From positions 1-64,000 of the forward strand of contig CAYFIR010000016.1 of NCBI GenBank assembly GCA_964343195.1: a stretch of 64,000 nucleotides of DNA, given 5' to 3'. A program made the position numbers and the translations under genes. Below are positions 42,107 through 51,461 of the stretch, piece by piece. The notes beneath the pieces were generated by a model that worked only from the letters and a program-made list of their open reading frames with translations, was not told the origin of the DNA and searched no databases. The DNA is from CAYVAP01 sp964343195. GTDB lineage: Bacteria; Bacteroidota; Bacteroidia; J057. Numbering within the stretch: position 1 is the stretch's first letter; each line of letters opens with the position of its first letter.

Positions 42107-43210
42107 TTGTATATGAACAGGTGGAGGTTTTTGCGGGGTGGAATAATGCTGGTGGTTTTTTGCCATGCATGGGCGCTTTCTGCTCAGTTATTTCCGGATA
42201 TGGATCCGCAGTCCGGGCTGTGGGGATACCGCAATGACACAGGGGCCTGGGCAATAGCTCCTGGGTACCATGCCGCTTCAGCATTTTCAGATGGACATGC
42301 ACTTGTTACCGTTGATGAGTTAAAGTATATCACGCCTGACGGCCGGGTCTTCCCGGCATTCCATCGGATTCAAAATGCGCGGAGGTGGTATCCACAGTAT
42401 ATCATTGATTCGACCGGAAGCATATCCTGTACGTTGCCGGTTGGATACCAGTCAGACTTCTTTTCGCTTCCTGCTCAGGGGCTACTCCCTGTTCGGAATC
42501 CCCAAGGGGATTATGGATACATAGGTACAGATGGAGAGTTGCGGCTACCGTTCAGATATGCAAAGGCATATTCCTTTGGGGAGGGGGTAGCTGCGGTACA
42601 GGTAAGGCTGGAGGATCAGGATTCGCTGTATTTTATCCTCGGTGATTCCCTACAGGAAAATATGGATAGGAGTCTCAGAGAGTGGCGACGGGATCATCGG
42701 GATCTGGCAGCCAGAGATTATCCCTCAGGGGGACTCACAACGGTGTTTATTGATGTTAAAGGTAAGGTCCACGGGCAGTTACCTCCCCATTTTTACCCAC
42801 CGGAGAATGGCGCGTTTCGCTATCAGCACGGGCTTATTCCAGTTGTCAATCTGCTAAAAGGGAAAAAAGTTGGAATGATTGACGGGAAATTTCTGGTAGC
42901 AATAAATTTTGAATATGACTACATTTCGGTTCCTCAGGAAAACCGCATTTTCGTGATCCGGACTGCCGAAAACTTTGGAGTTGAGGGACCATCATCAGGA
43001 GTACAGGGATACATCGATTTGGCAGGAGGAGTGGTATTTAATGCGAGCATGTTCTCAGAGTCTGAATGCAGATATTGGGCCGAAGGGCATCCCATTTCGA
43101 ATGGGAGTGGCTGGATTGTCCTACGGTCCGGATCCGGTCAGGATGAGTGCCGGTCGAAGTACATGTTGGTTTCCAGGGAAGGCGAGCTCCTGGAGTATCT
43201 GGAAAGATGA
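42107..43210 (+). CDS. Exported WG-repeat protein
   Basis: A 367-residue protein with a signal peptide (cleavage near residue 26, ending LSAQ) followed by WG-type repeats: LWGYRNDTGAWAIAPGYHAASAFSDGHALV, DYGYIGTDGELRLPFRYAKAYSFGEGVAAV and KVGMIDGKFLVAINFEYDYISV. Each has the W/YG-(I)-(D)-xxG...I-P-Y...F-xxGxA pattern of the WG_beta_rep family. The repeats form a beta-rich ligand-binding surface in related proteins, but no specific partner is known. It follows the second DUF4230 gene by 31 bp, so it is probably the last member of this operon. An ATGA overlap joins its stop to a short frame at 43207. Confidence 0.82.
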   Translation: MYMNRWRFLRGGIMLVVFCHAWALSAQLFPDMDPQSGLWGYRNDTGAWAIAPGYHAASAFSDGHALVTVDELKYITPDGRVFPAFHRIQNARRWYPQYIIDSTGSISCTLPVGYQSDFFSLPAQGLLPVRNPQGDYGYIGTDGELRLPFRYAKAYSFGEGVAAVQVRLEDQDSLYFILGDSLQENMDRSLREWRRDHRDLAARDYPSGGLTTVFIDVKGKVHGQLPPHFYPPENGAFRYQHGLIPVVNLLKGKKVGMIDGKFLVAINFEYDYISVPQENRIFVIRTAENFGVEGPSSGVQGYIDLAGGVVFNASMFSESECRYWAEGHPISNGSGWIVLRSGSGQDECRSKYMLVSREGELLEYLER

Positions 43211-43362
43211 CTGCATATATAATCAAGGCATTTGGTTACCCAACATTCTTTGTAATTTTTGCGGGGAGGATCCGTTCATTTTTTGAATATATGTTATACT
43301 TTTTCCGCGGCTTTTTATTGAAATTGCGCTTTAGGGCGTTGGGGAGGCCTACTATAGGGTAA
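43207..43362 (+). CDS. Possible translationally coupled 51-residue peptide
   Basis: The ATG at 43207 overlaps the TGA stop of the WG-repeat gene (ATGA). The 51-residue frame is hydrophobic and basic, with GYPTFFVIF and a run of Phe/Leu/Arg in the middle, and could be a small membrane protein. Codon use and length give no firm support, and it enters the AT-rich region beyond. I list it as a weak candidate. Confidence 0.2.
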   Translation: MTAYIIKAFGYPTFFVIFAGRIRSFFEYMLYFFRGFLLKLRFRALGRPTIG

Positions 43363-44306
43363 TGGGTGTTCACAAATGGCTTGAAAGTTATTTGCTTATT
43401 TTGGCTTGTTTGTTTGCAATTTTTAGATTAGAGAGTTGGCTGATGCATTAATAGCATCCCCATTCCTTTATATATGATTGGCCTGATATCATTCATTATC
43501 CATGATATATATGGCTGAAGGTTGTGTTTTTATTCACCATGTTTGCGGAATATTCAAAATCAGAAATATGGGGAAGCGTTTACAAATGTGGGCTTATGTT
43601 TAATAATGTTAATTATTATCCCTAAAAGGATGTAAGGAATGTGATAAAATTATGGTAAATAATGTTGTATGGTTGTCGTTATTATGGAAAATTGGGTTGA
43701 GTACCCTGCATTCATCTATGCTGCTGGGTTATGCTCAAATCCAGGTATGGGAGAAGCAGAAATGATGTATCATTTGAGTGTTGTTCAATTTTTGCGGTAC
43801 TGGATTCTATTTTAGTTCCCAAAATCCTGTAATCAATGAATGGTTATGACAGCTTGTGGCAAACTATTTGTCTTTCTCTCACGTAAAAATTGTGGTTTAC
43901 CACATTCTATAAGCTTTTGTCTGTTACCGGTGTTGATAGAGTAACCCCCCACTTTAAGCTGACAATCAAATGTTTAGCTTTGTGAGCAAGTTGATATGTC
44001 GGTTTTTGGCATCGGTTCAATTATGAATAGGAGTATTAATGTTAATTCCTGAGAGATTTTTCGTAGTTTTGCGTCCCTTTATTAATTGGGGGTTAGAAGA
44101 CCAGATAATTAGAAAGCCAGATAAATGGTAGTCAGTCACCTGATAATTGAATGTTTTGATCCAGAAAACTTTTCTGGTATGTAAATCTTCATACCAACTT
44201 GGCATTCCCGACTCTATTTCGTTCGACTCTTTGTTGAACTATCTGAAAATAAGATACAGCCAGCCATGTAATACCTAAGTAGTAAATTTAAGTCAGATAA
44301 CTAACA
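43211..44306. other. 1.1 kb AT-rich region without a convincing gene
   Basis: Apart from the weak 51-residue frame at its left edge, only small spurious frames occur. The sequence is visibly richer in A and T than the flanking genes. Recognisable elements are a palindrome TGTGGT-TT-ACCACA (43891-43904), a promoter at 44064-44071 (TTA, 19 bp, TAGTTTTG), and a cluster of related decamers CCAGATAATT, CCAGATAAAT and CCTGATAATT (44101, 44117, 44139), the last group just downstream of the promoter. It leads into the gene at 44307. A decayed gene or a regulatory region is possible. Confidence 0.55.
44064..44071 (+). promoter_or_regulatory. -7 element upstream of the winged-helix protein gene
   Basis: TAGTTTTG is a perfect TAnnTTTG match, with TTA 19 bp upstream (44042-44044). 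The distance to the ATG at 44307 implies a leader of about 230 nt. Confidence 0.45.
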
Positions 44307-46433
44307 ATGAACGCTTTCCCTTTTGTCTATCCCTATCAGTTACTGATTGACTTAAATGCCAAATCTAAAGCAGATAATATTACGTTACCGGGCTTTTTGA
44401 AAGAGGCACTTAAACAATCCGACCTGACCGACTTCCAAAAACTGGAAGAGTTTCTGTTAAATGAAATTGAAAATGCATCCTTGCAGGATGTGAATTCAGC
44501 GAATTATTTCCTCCTTATCTCACGGCATGCCCTCCTGTACTTTTTTTATCGAGGCGATGAGAACCTTGAGCAGGCGTTGGAGGTAATTAATCGCCGGATG
44601 GGAGCATTGAGGCAGGTAGAGGTCATTGATTTTCCGGGTGAGTCCTGGGAACAATACATGTCTCTACTTTCCGCTGCCCACAAGCGCCGGTTCCGCTTTA
44701 TTTCGCTAGAAGCCTACGAAAAATCAATCGGCGACCTGAAGTGGTCACAATTTGATCAACAGTTTATTGCCGATTTGTCCACGGTTCTTGGATTTACCTA
44801 CTGCCTCGAAGAAACCCGCGATCAATCGGGCAAAGGAAAAATCTGGTTGCACAAGGCTATTAATGAGCAGCAGGGAAGCCTTGGACTACTTGCCCGCCTG
44901 TTGATGATCTATTATTTGAGGCAGGAAAAAAACGTTGATAATAAATCAAGGATTCAGTCGCTACTCGGAGAACTAAAAGAAATCAACAAATCGACTGAAG
45001 ATGCGATAGATCGTGGAATTTATGATGCGGCTGTTTTTGATGTAGAAGCCAGTCTCATTGAAAATACCATTGCAAATTTCAATGATGAATTAACACGGCT
45101 GGAGGATGCGCAGCTCAAGCTAAAAGGACTGGAAACCCAGTTCGCCCAGAAGTCTGATCTGCCTACCTTTACCCAGTCATACGTAGAAGGAACCATCGCC
45201 AACCTGTATGTGGCACTCTACGGTATGACAGATGACACCCTTGAGCAGGCTTCCTTTGGCAAAAGCGCTTTGCATCACGCCGAGCAGTCTGCCTCGCTGG
45301 CTGAAGCCTGCCGTGACCATGTCGGAGAAATGAACGGGCGTACTCAACGGGCCCGAATTCTGGTAGAAACCAGTCAGCACGCTACAGAAAAGGATATCAA
45401 GGAACTGGTGCAGTATTTTAAAAAGCGTCAGGACTATCCTTCCTATCTCGCAGGGATGCATACCTATGTGGATTTGCTTGACCAAAATGGGCATTCTGAT
45501 AAAATTCATGACCTATTGCTCGATATCTTTAAACTGGGTAACAAGCGAATCGATCAAGGCGGCTTTTATTTAATCAATGGAGCACTTGAACTGGCAAATC
45601 GGATCATGCTGGCAGAAACCCATAAGCCAGGTGTTTCCTGGATGGTTGAAGTCCTGAATGGTTTTTTCGATCGTGTTACAGAAGTCATCGATACCCTTGA
45701 GGATAACCTCGAGCTTTTTGGCAAATCTCTGGTTGAAAGGTTCCGCCTGAACTTCATCGAGTTTGAGCCCATTTCCCACTTCAATATCAAGGTATACCTG
45801 AGGTACCAGCTTTATGAGATGAAAATGGCACGAATTGGCGCCATAATCACCGGCGATGGCACTACGCAGAAGTTGCTGGAAAATCTCATCGCTGAGATGG
45901 AGTACGACAATAATCCGATGTCATTTATCAAGGCAGATTGGGATGAGTTCAAGCTGGTGCCCAATTCTGTACGAAATAGCACATTAAACAAGTGTATAAA
46001 TATTTCGAAAGGTGATCTGCCATTGGCCGCGGAGCATCTTGATTTTTCTTACAGGAACTTGCGGAGTTACATCACCTTCAAAGAGGTGAACAGGCTAGGC
46101 TTCTTCCTGGACATGCAGCAAACTACCAATAAACAGCTGGAACAGGGAATTCGCTACATGTTCTACGACCTGTATAAAAATGGAACCATATTCGAAGTGG
46201 TATTTGACATGCCACGCTTCCTGGTCAAGTTCGCGCAGTCTGGATTCTTCTCCCAGGACCTCGAAAGAGAACTTAACATTAAGGGAACTACCGCGAAAAA
46301 GTACATCAAGATCATGGTTGAGATAGGCTTGATTCGTCAGGATAAGACTACCGGGCGCAAGCACTATTATCGCCTTATTCGCGAAAATGTGATGACTCGT
46401 CTTGGCAAAGATCAGGCAACCCTGATTGGCTGA
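44307..46433 (+). CDS. Large helical protein with C-terminal winged helix, unrecognised family
   Basis: A 708-residue protein that I do not recognise as a named family. Residues about 1-620 are almost entirely alpha-helical with short spaced repeats of the TPR/HEAT style and no signal peptide or transmembrane segment, so it is cytoplasmic. The last ~65 residues form a winged helix-turn-helix: FSQDLERELNIKGTTAKKYI, then MVEIGLIRQDKTTGRKHYYRL, resembling the C-terminal domain of Fic proteins and of ArsR/MarR regulators. It could be a large transcriptional regulator with a helical sensor part. It stands alone, with a 1.1 kb AT-rich upstream region and its own terminator. Confidence 0.75.
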   Translation: MNAFPFVYPYQLLIDLNAKSKADNITLPGFLKEALKQSDLTDFQKLEEFLLNEIENASLQDVNSANYFLLISRHALLYFFYRGDENLEQALEVINRRMGALRQVEVIDFPGESWEQYMSLLSAAHKRRFRFISLEAYEKSIGDLKWSQFDQQFIADLSTVLGFTYCLEETRDQSGKGKIWLHKAINEQQGSLGLLARLLMIYYLRQEKNVDNKSRIQSLLGELKEINKSTEDAIDRGIYDAAVFDVEASLIENTIANFNDELTRLEDAQLKLKGLETQFAQKSDLPTFTQSYVEGTIANLYVALYGMTDDTLEQASFGKSALHHAEQSASLAEACRDHVGEMNGRTQRARILVETSQHATEKDIKELVQYFKKRQDYPSYLAGMHTYVDLLDQNGHSDKIHDLLLDIFKLGNKRIDQGGFYLINGALELANRIMLAETHKPGVSWMVEVLNGFFDRVTEVIDTLEDNLELFGKSLVERFRLNFIEFEPISHFNIKVYLRYQLYEMKMARIGAIITGDGTTQKLLENLIAEMEYDNNPMSFIKADWDEFKLVPNSVRNSTLNKCINISKGDLPLAAEHLDFSYRNLRSYITFKEVNRLGFFLDMQQTTNKQLEQGIRYMFYDLYKNGTIFEVVFDMPRFLVKFAQSGFFSQDLERELNIKGTTAKKYIKIMVEIGLIRQDKTTGRKHYYRLIRENVMTRLGKDQATLIG

Positions 46434-46503
46434 GTCTGATGACAATGGAATAGTTAGAATTTTTGTTGTCTGTCTTTCTAACAATTGCTTTAAAAGCATT
46501 GAT

Positions 46504-46528
46504 GCGCCGTCTATCTAATAGGCGGCGC
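46504..46528 (+). terminator. Terminator of the winged-helix protein gene
   Basis: GCGCCGTCTAT (46504-46514) pairs with ATAGGCGGCGC (46518-46528) through a CTA loop, with one G-T pair. The stem is very stable but the T-tract after it is weak. Confidence 0.6.
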
Positions 46529-46621
46529 TAAGCTTTTGCGATTTGCCCTGAAGCGGGGTTTGCTCCTTTCGGTGGAAAGTGAGACTTTTACGCTTCAAAA
46601 ATTTGGGGAGAAATACCGCAC

Positions 46622-48202
46622 ATGAGCTTTCATAAAGAAATCCAACGCCGCCGCACATTTGGGATTGTAAGTCACCCGGATGCCGGTAAAACGACTCTTA
46701 CCGAGAAACTTCTTCTTTTTGGTGGTGCCATTCAGGAGGCAGGAGCAGTAAAGTCCAACAAAATCAAGAAGCATGCGACGTCAGACTTTATGGAGATCGA
46801 GAGGCAAAGAGGTATCTCAGTCGCAACTTCGGTAATGGGGTTTGAGTATGCGGACAGGAAAATCAATATCCTGGATACCCCTGGGCACCAGGATTTTGCG
46901 GAGGATACCTACCGCACCCTCACAGCGGTGGATAGTGCCATTGTAGTCATTGATGTGGCAAAAGGGGTCGAGACCCAAACGGAAAAACTCGTTGAGGTCT
47001 GTCGGATGCGGGATACTCCCATGATGGTCTTTATCAACAAGCTGGACCGGGAAGGGAAGGATTCATTTGAACTGCTGGATGAGGTCGAGCAAATGCTCAA
47101 GCTGAATGTCCGCCCATTGAGCTGGCCCATCGGAATGGGAAAAAGCTTTAGAGGAGTATATAGCCTCTGGGAGAAAAAGCTTGTGCTTTTCACCGCACAT
47201 GGCAAGCAGAAGGAAGAGGATAATGTCGTGATTGAAGACTTGAGCGACGAGCGTCTGGAGCGACTTATCGGGGACACTGCCGCCGAAAGGCTCAGGGAAG
47301 AAATAGAGTTAATAGAGGGAGTCTATCCTCCTTTCGACCCGGAAGAGTACCGTAGAGGAGAAGTCTCTCCCGTGTTCTTTGGATCAGCAGTCAATAACTT
47401 TGGGGTTCGTGAACTGCTGGATTGCTTTGTCGAAATTGCTCCCCCGCCTCAGGATGCACACACCGAGGAGCGAGACATCTCTCCTGAGGAGAAGAAATTC
47501 ACCGGCTTTGTCTTTAAGATTCATGCCAATATGGATCCCAAGCACCGCAACCGTATTGCGTTTGTTCGGATTTGCTCGGGACTTTTTGAACGAAACAAAG
47601 CCTATAAGCACGTTCGCCTCGGGAAGAATCTCAAATTTCCGGCACCAACCTCCTTCATGGCTGCCAAGAAAGACATCATTGAAGAGGCTTTCCCTGGGGA
47701 TATTGTCGGGCTATATGATACGGGAAATTTCAAGATCGGCGATGCGCTGACAGAAGGAGAAGACCTGCACTTTACCGGTATTCCCAGCTTCGCTCCGGAA
47801 CTGTTTCAGTATGTCGAGAATGCTGATCCGATGAAGTCGAAACAACTCGCCAAGGGGCTGGAACAATTGATGGATGAAGGGGTGGCCCAGCTGTTTTATC
47901 ACCAGCATACTGCCCGTAAGTTGATCGGCTGTGTGGGAGCGCTGCAGTTTGATGTGATCGCACATCGCCTCAAGCACGAGTATAACGCAACCTGTCGCTA
48001 CGAACCTGCCAGATTGTATAAGGCGGTATGGATCACCGCAGAAAAACCAGCTGATTTAAAGGCCTTCAAGACCAGAAAGGCTCGCAACATGGCCAAGGAT
48101 AAACATGGCCAGGATGTGTTTTTAGCAGAAACATCATGGGACCTGAATTCGACCCAGGAGCTATTCCCGGATGTGAAATTCCACTTCAAAAGTGAGTTTT
48201 AG
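46622..48202 (+). CDS. prfC: Peptide chain release factor 3
   Basis: The GTPase that recycles release factors RF1/RF2 from the ribosome after termination. It has 526 residues, the usual length. The translational-GTPase G-domain has the P-loop HPDAGKTT (18-25), the G2 region SDFMEIERQRGISV, DTPGHQDF (near 85) and NKLD (near 139). Domains 2 and 3 follow (about 285-526), ending KFHFKSEF. It starts about 190 bp after the terminator of the previous gene and stands alone. All key residues are intact. Confidence 0.97.
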   Translation: MSFHKEIQRRRTFGIVSHPDAGKTTLTEKLLLFGGAIQEAGAVKSNKIKKHATSDFMEIERQRGISVATSVMGFEYADRKINILDTPGHQDFAEDTYRTLTAVDSAIVVIDVAKGVETQTEKLVEVCRMRDTPMMVFINKLDREGKDSFELLDEVEQMLKLNVRPLSWPIGMGKSFRGVYSLWEKKLVLFTAHGKQKEEDNVVIEDLSDERLERLIGDTAAERLREEIELIEGVYPPFDPEEYRRGEVSPVFFGSAVNNFGVRELLDCFVEIAPPPQDAHTEERDISPEEKKFTGFVFKIHANMDPKHRNRIAFVRICSGLFERNKAYKHVRLGKNLKFPAPTSFMAAKKDIIEEAFPGDIVGLYDTGNFKIGDALTEGEDLHFTGIPSFAPELFQYVENADPMKSKQLAKGLEQLMDEGVAQLFYHQHTARKLIGCVGALQFDVIAHRLKHEYNATCRYEPARLYKAVWITAEKPADLKAFKTRKARNMAKDKHGQDVFLAETSWDLNSTQELFPDVKFHFKSEF

Positions 48203-48273
48203 GCAGCAAGTCAGGCGCCACCAGGAGATAACATGAAGGTAGTAGCAGGAAAGCCGTCCTGTTTTATTGCCGA

Positions 48274-48696
48274 CTATGCCTCCTCACGGAGGAACATATC
48301 ACGCATGCGGCCAGTGATAGGCACCGCCACCCCTTTCTTCAGGTCCTTGACCACGAAGGTAACTTCACCGTCAATGACAACTTCCTTGTTCGTTCGTTTG
48401 GTGACGAGATGTGAGAGCGTAATGCTCTTCTCACCGATGCGGGTGATCTGCGTTTCAATGTCCAATACATCGCCCAGCGTAGCTGCAGAACGATAATTGA
48501 GGTTGACATTGACCAGGACAAATGCCAGTCCGAGATCCATGAACATTCCGGACTCAAAAAAACCCTGGAAGTGGTTCCAGCGTGCCTCCTCCAGGAACTC
48601 CAAAAATTTGTAGCTGCTGACCTGGTTGTATAAATCCAGGGTCCAGCTGCGAACGGTTATTTCAGTAGTAGAGATTCGTCCTATCTGGGGTTCCAT
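48274..48696 (-). CDS. Acyl-CoA thioesterase-like protein (4HBT hot-dog fold)
   Basis: About 140 residues from the ATG at 48696, within the usual length of single-domain 4-hydroxybenzoyl-CoA thioesterases, which hydrolyse acyl-CoA thioesters. The catalytic region has the pattern RSWTLDLYNQVSSYKFLEFLEEARWNHF (Asp at the active-site position, then the xxYxxxxEEAR helix), followed by the strands FVLVNVNLNYRSAATLGDVLDIETQ. Upstream ATG codons at 48777 and 48855 would add an unrelated basic N-terminus. The gene is convergent with prfC and has no close partner on its strand. Confidence 0.82.
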   Translation of the reverse strand: MEPQIGRISTTEITVRSWTLDLYNQVSSYKFLEFLEEARWNHFQGFFESGMFMDLGLAFVLVNVNLNYRSAATLGDVLDIETQITRIGEKSITLSHLVTKRTNKEVVIDGEVTFVVKDLKKGVAVPITGRMRDMFLREEA

Positions 48697-48994
48697 ATCT
48701 GAATTGGAGGGGGTATGGTGTATGTCTAAAAATCCTGAAAGGTAAAAGTAGGCAAAATCTGGGTATTCTCTCAAGGGCATATCTCCCCTTCTCAAAATGT
48801 AAAGGCGAGTGGAGCGAAATTTTTTCACCTTTTGTTTATCAGATTTAACCAACAATCGATTTGAATTTGCCGTTATGGTGGAGGTAAATAGGCGGGTGTT
48901 TTGCGATAAGCCTTAAAACTTAAACCTTTTCAAAATACAACCTATTGCAGGTCGTCAACCAGACCAGCATCATCATCTTTACTACCCTGATTCA

Positions 48995-51376
48995 ATGAAA
49001 TCAACTTCTACCAGCCCTCCTGTTTCTTTTCAATTTATTTCAACGGCATTCTTACTGGTACTGTGGGGAATGTTTGGTCCCAGTTCTGAAGTTTTGGCCC
49101 AGCAGGTCAGCATCAGTGGCACAGTGCGGTCGGCGGAGACCGGTGAGAGCCTGGTGGGAGCTGCCGTGACCATCCCGGCACTCGAGACAGGAGCCTATTC
49201 CAACGATTATGGAGCCTACTCTTTGCGTGTTCCCATACAGCGGGATTCGGTGCAGATAAAATTTGCCTATTCTGGCTATGCTGGCTACTCCGTTACCATA
49301 TCTCTCGAGCAGGATCAGCAAATAAATGTGGAACTAACTGCAACTACGCTTGACGAGGTGGTTATCGAAGCGGATGGATACGAGGAGCAACTCAATTCCA
49401 CTCAAATGAGTATCGCGAAAATAACCATGCAGGAGGCCAAGAAAATTCCCGCTCTGTTTGGAGAGGTAGACATCATCAAAACGTTGCAATTAAAGCCGGG
49501 GGTCTCAAGCGGAAGTGAAGGAAGCTCCGGGATTTTTGTGCGGGGAGGTGGCCCGGATCAGAACCTCGTTCTGCTCGATGAAAACGTAGTGTACAATCCC
49601 TCCCACCTGTTTGGCTTCTTTTCCACCTTCAATGCCGATGCCGTGAAGAATGTCAACCTCTACAAAGCAGGATTTCCTGCGGAGTATGGCGGTCGGCTTT
49701 CTTCGGTAATTGATGTGAACATGCGAGATGGAAACCGCAAAAAGTTCTCAGGGACAGGAGGTCTCGGGTTGATTGCCTCACGTCTGACGCTGGAAGGACC
49801 CATCGTAAAGGACAAAGGGTCCTTTATTGTATCAGGCCGAAGGACCTACGTAGATGTAATCACCCGCGCCCTGAATGAAGCTTTTGAGGACCGCGAAAAC
49901 TGGGTGGAGATCCCGGACTACTTTTTCTACGATTTCAACGCGAAAGTCAATTACCAGCTCAGTGATCGGGATCAGCTATTTTTGAGCGGATACTTTGGGC
50001 GGGACCAGTTTGGCTTTGATGATGCGGATCTTGATGCCGGATTTGACTGGGGAAATACCAACGCCACCCTGCGCTGGAATCATTTTTTCAGCTCTCAGCT
50101 TTTCATGAATGCGACCGTTGGCTATACCGGCTATCAGTATAAACTTGGGACTACGTTTGATCAATTCCGGTTTGAGCTGGGCAGTCAGATACAGGATGGA
50201 GTCCTGCGAACGGATTTTACCTGGACGCCTGGCGCACGGCATACCGTACAGTTTGGAGCCAGTGGCATCTATCACCAGTTTCTGGTGGGGGCACTGGACG
50301 CTGGAGATCAGGACAGCACCTTTAGCTTCGAGTCTGGCGAAGAGTTTTTGGGAAGCGAATGGGGCGTTTACCTATCGGATGATTTTGAGGTAAACAGCAC
50401 GGTGAAAATCAATGCAGGCATCCGGCTTTCCGGATTCAACATTGGCGCTATCAACTATGTGAATCCCGAGCCCCGATTCGCCGCTAAAATCAGCCTGTCT
50501 TCCAAAGCCTCCCTCAAGTTCAGTTACGCCCGAATGGCTCAGTATCTGCACCTTGTAGCCAGCAGCGGTACGACCCTACCTACGGATATATGGTACCCGT
50601 CCACAGGGAATGTCAAACCGCAACTTTCTGATCAGGTTGCGGCAGGAATTACCATAGCCATAGGAGATCAGTGGCTGTTGAGTAATGAGGTGTATTACAA
50701 GTGGCTGCAGAACCAGATCGGCTTCAAGGATGGGGCAAACCTGTTCGTGAATGAAGACCTGGAGAATGAATTCGTATTCGGGAAGGGGTGGGCCTATGGC
50801 AATGAGTTCTACATTGAAAAGAGCCAGGGCAAGCTTACCGGGTGGATCGGTTACACCCTCGCATGGTCCTGGCGTCAGTTTGAGGGGAGGGAAGTTGAGG
50901 GCAGCGAGTTAGTCAATCAGGCTGTCAATGATGGGGAACCATTTTTTCCGCGAAATGATCGGCGCCACGATATCTCGGTTGTGGCAATGTATGAAATCAA
51001 CCGTCGCCTGAGTGTGAGTGCTTCATGGGAGTACCGGACAGGAAATGCGATTACCTATCCACGTGGTTTGCTGGTGACCTTTGGGCCGGATCTGCTCGGA
51101 GGAGGTGGTAACCCAACTCCTGTTTTTGCACCGGTGTATGGACCGCGTAGTGCAGACCGACTACCAGCATATCATCGCATGGACCTCGGGCTGGTGATCA
51201 AGTTCTTCCCCAAGTGGGGAGATGCTGACCTGACCATTAGTGCCTACAATGCCTACAATCGACGAAACGTGTACTTCGTTCAGTTTTCTCGTCCATCCGG
51301 AGAGTTTCGGTACAGGGCGGATCAGGTTTCCCTGTTCCCCATTATCCCTTCAATCACCTATAATTTCAGTTTCTAG
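48995..51376 (+). CDS. TonB-dependent receptor paired with DUF4249
   Basis: A 793-residue outer-membrane importer. It has a signal peptide (about 1-36, ending VLAQQ), a carboxypeptidase-regulatory-like domain (about 37-120, ISGTVRSAETGESLVGAAV), and the plug (about 130-245) with KTLQLKPGVSSGSEGSSGIFVRGGG and DQNLVLLDENVVYNPSHLFGFFSTFNADAV. A barrel follows, ending PIIPSITYNFSF. It is followed after 85 bp by a DUF4249 lipoprotein gene, a conserved pairing in Bacteroidetes in which the lipoprotein probably captures the substrate or covers the receptor. Substrate unknown. Confidence 0.93.
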   Translation: MKSTSTSPPVSFQFISTAFLLVLWGMFGPSSEVLAQQVSISGTVRSAETGESLVGAAVTIPALETGAYSNDYGAYSLRVPIQRDSVQIKFAYSGYAGYSVTISLEQDQQINVELTATTLDEVVIEADGYEEQLNSTQMSIAKITMQEAKKIPALFGEVDIIKTLQLKPGVSSGSEGSSGIFVRGGGPDQNLVLLDENVVYNPSHLFGFFSTFNADAVKNVNLYKAGFPAEYGGRLSSVIDVNMRDGNRKKFSGTGGLGLIASRLTLEGPIVKDKGSFIVSGRRTYVDVITRALNEAFEDRENWVEIPDYFFYDFNAKVNYQLSDRDQLFLSGYFGRDQFGFDDADLDAGFDWGNTNATLRWNHFFSSQLFMNATVGYTGYQYKLGTTFDQFRFELGSQIQDGVLRTDFTWTPGARHTVQFGASGIYHQFLVGALDAGDQDSTFSFESGEEFLGSEWGVYLSDDFEVNSTVKINAGIRLSGFNIGAINYVNPEPRFAAKISLSSKASLKFSYARMAQYLHLVASSGTTLPTDIWYPSTGNVKPQLSDQVAAGITIAIGDQWLLSNEVYYKWLQNQIGFKDGANLFVNEDLENEFVFGKGWAYGNEFYIEKSQGKLTGWIGYTLAWSWRQFEGREVEGSELVNQAVNDGEPFFPRNDRRHDISVVAMYEINRRLSVSASWEYRTGNAITYPRGLLVTFGPDLLGGGGNPTPVFAPVYGPRSADRLPAYHRMDLGLVIKFFPKWGDADLTISAYNAYNRRNVYFVQFSRPSGEFRYRADQVSLFPIIPSITYNFSF

Positions 51377-51461
51377 GATAGCGAAGAAAACTCGTGATCC
51401 AGCAAACTAATAATCAGTCTCAATCTGATTGCATTACCTCTAATCAACCAACCAAAAATAT

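Noticed and set aside
43211..44306. AT-rich region as chromosomal replication origin
   Set aside because: No cluster of DnaA boxes (TTATCCACA) and no dnaA or other origin genes are near. Only isolated partial matches were seen.
48203..48273. Terminator between prfC and the thioesterase gene
   Set aside because: Only a 5-bp CAGGA/TCCTG stem with a poor T-tract was visible.
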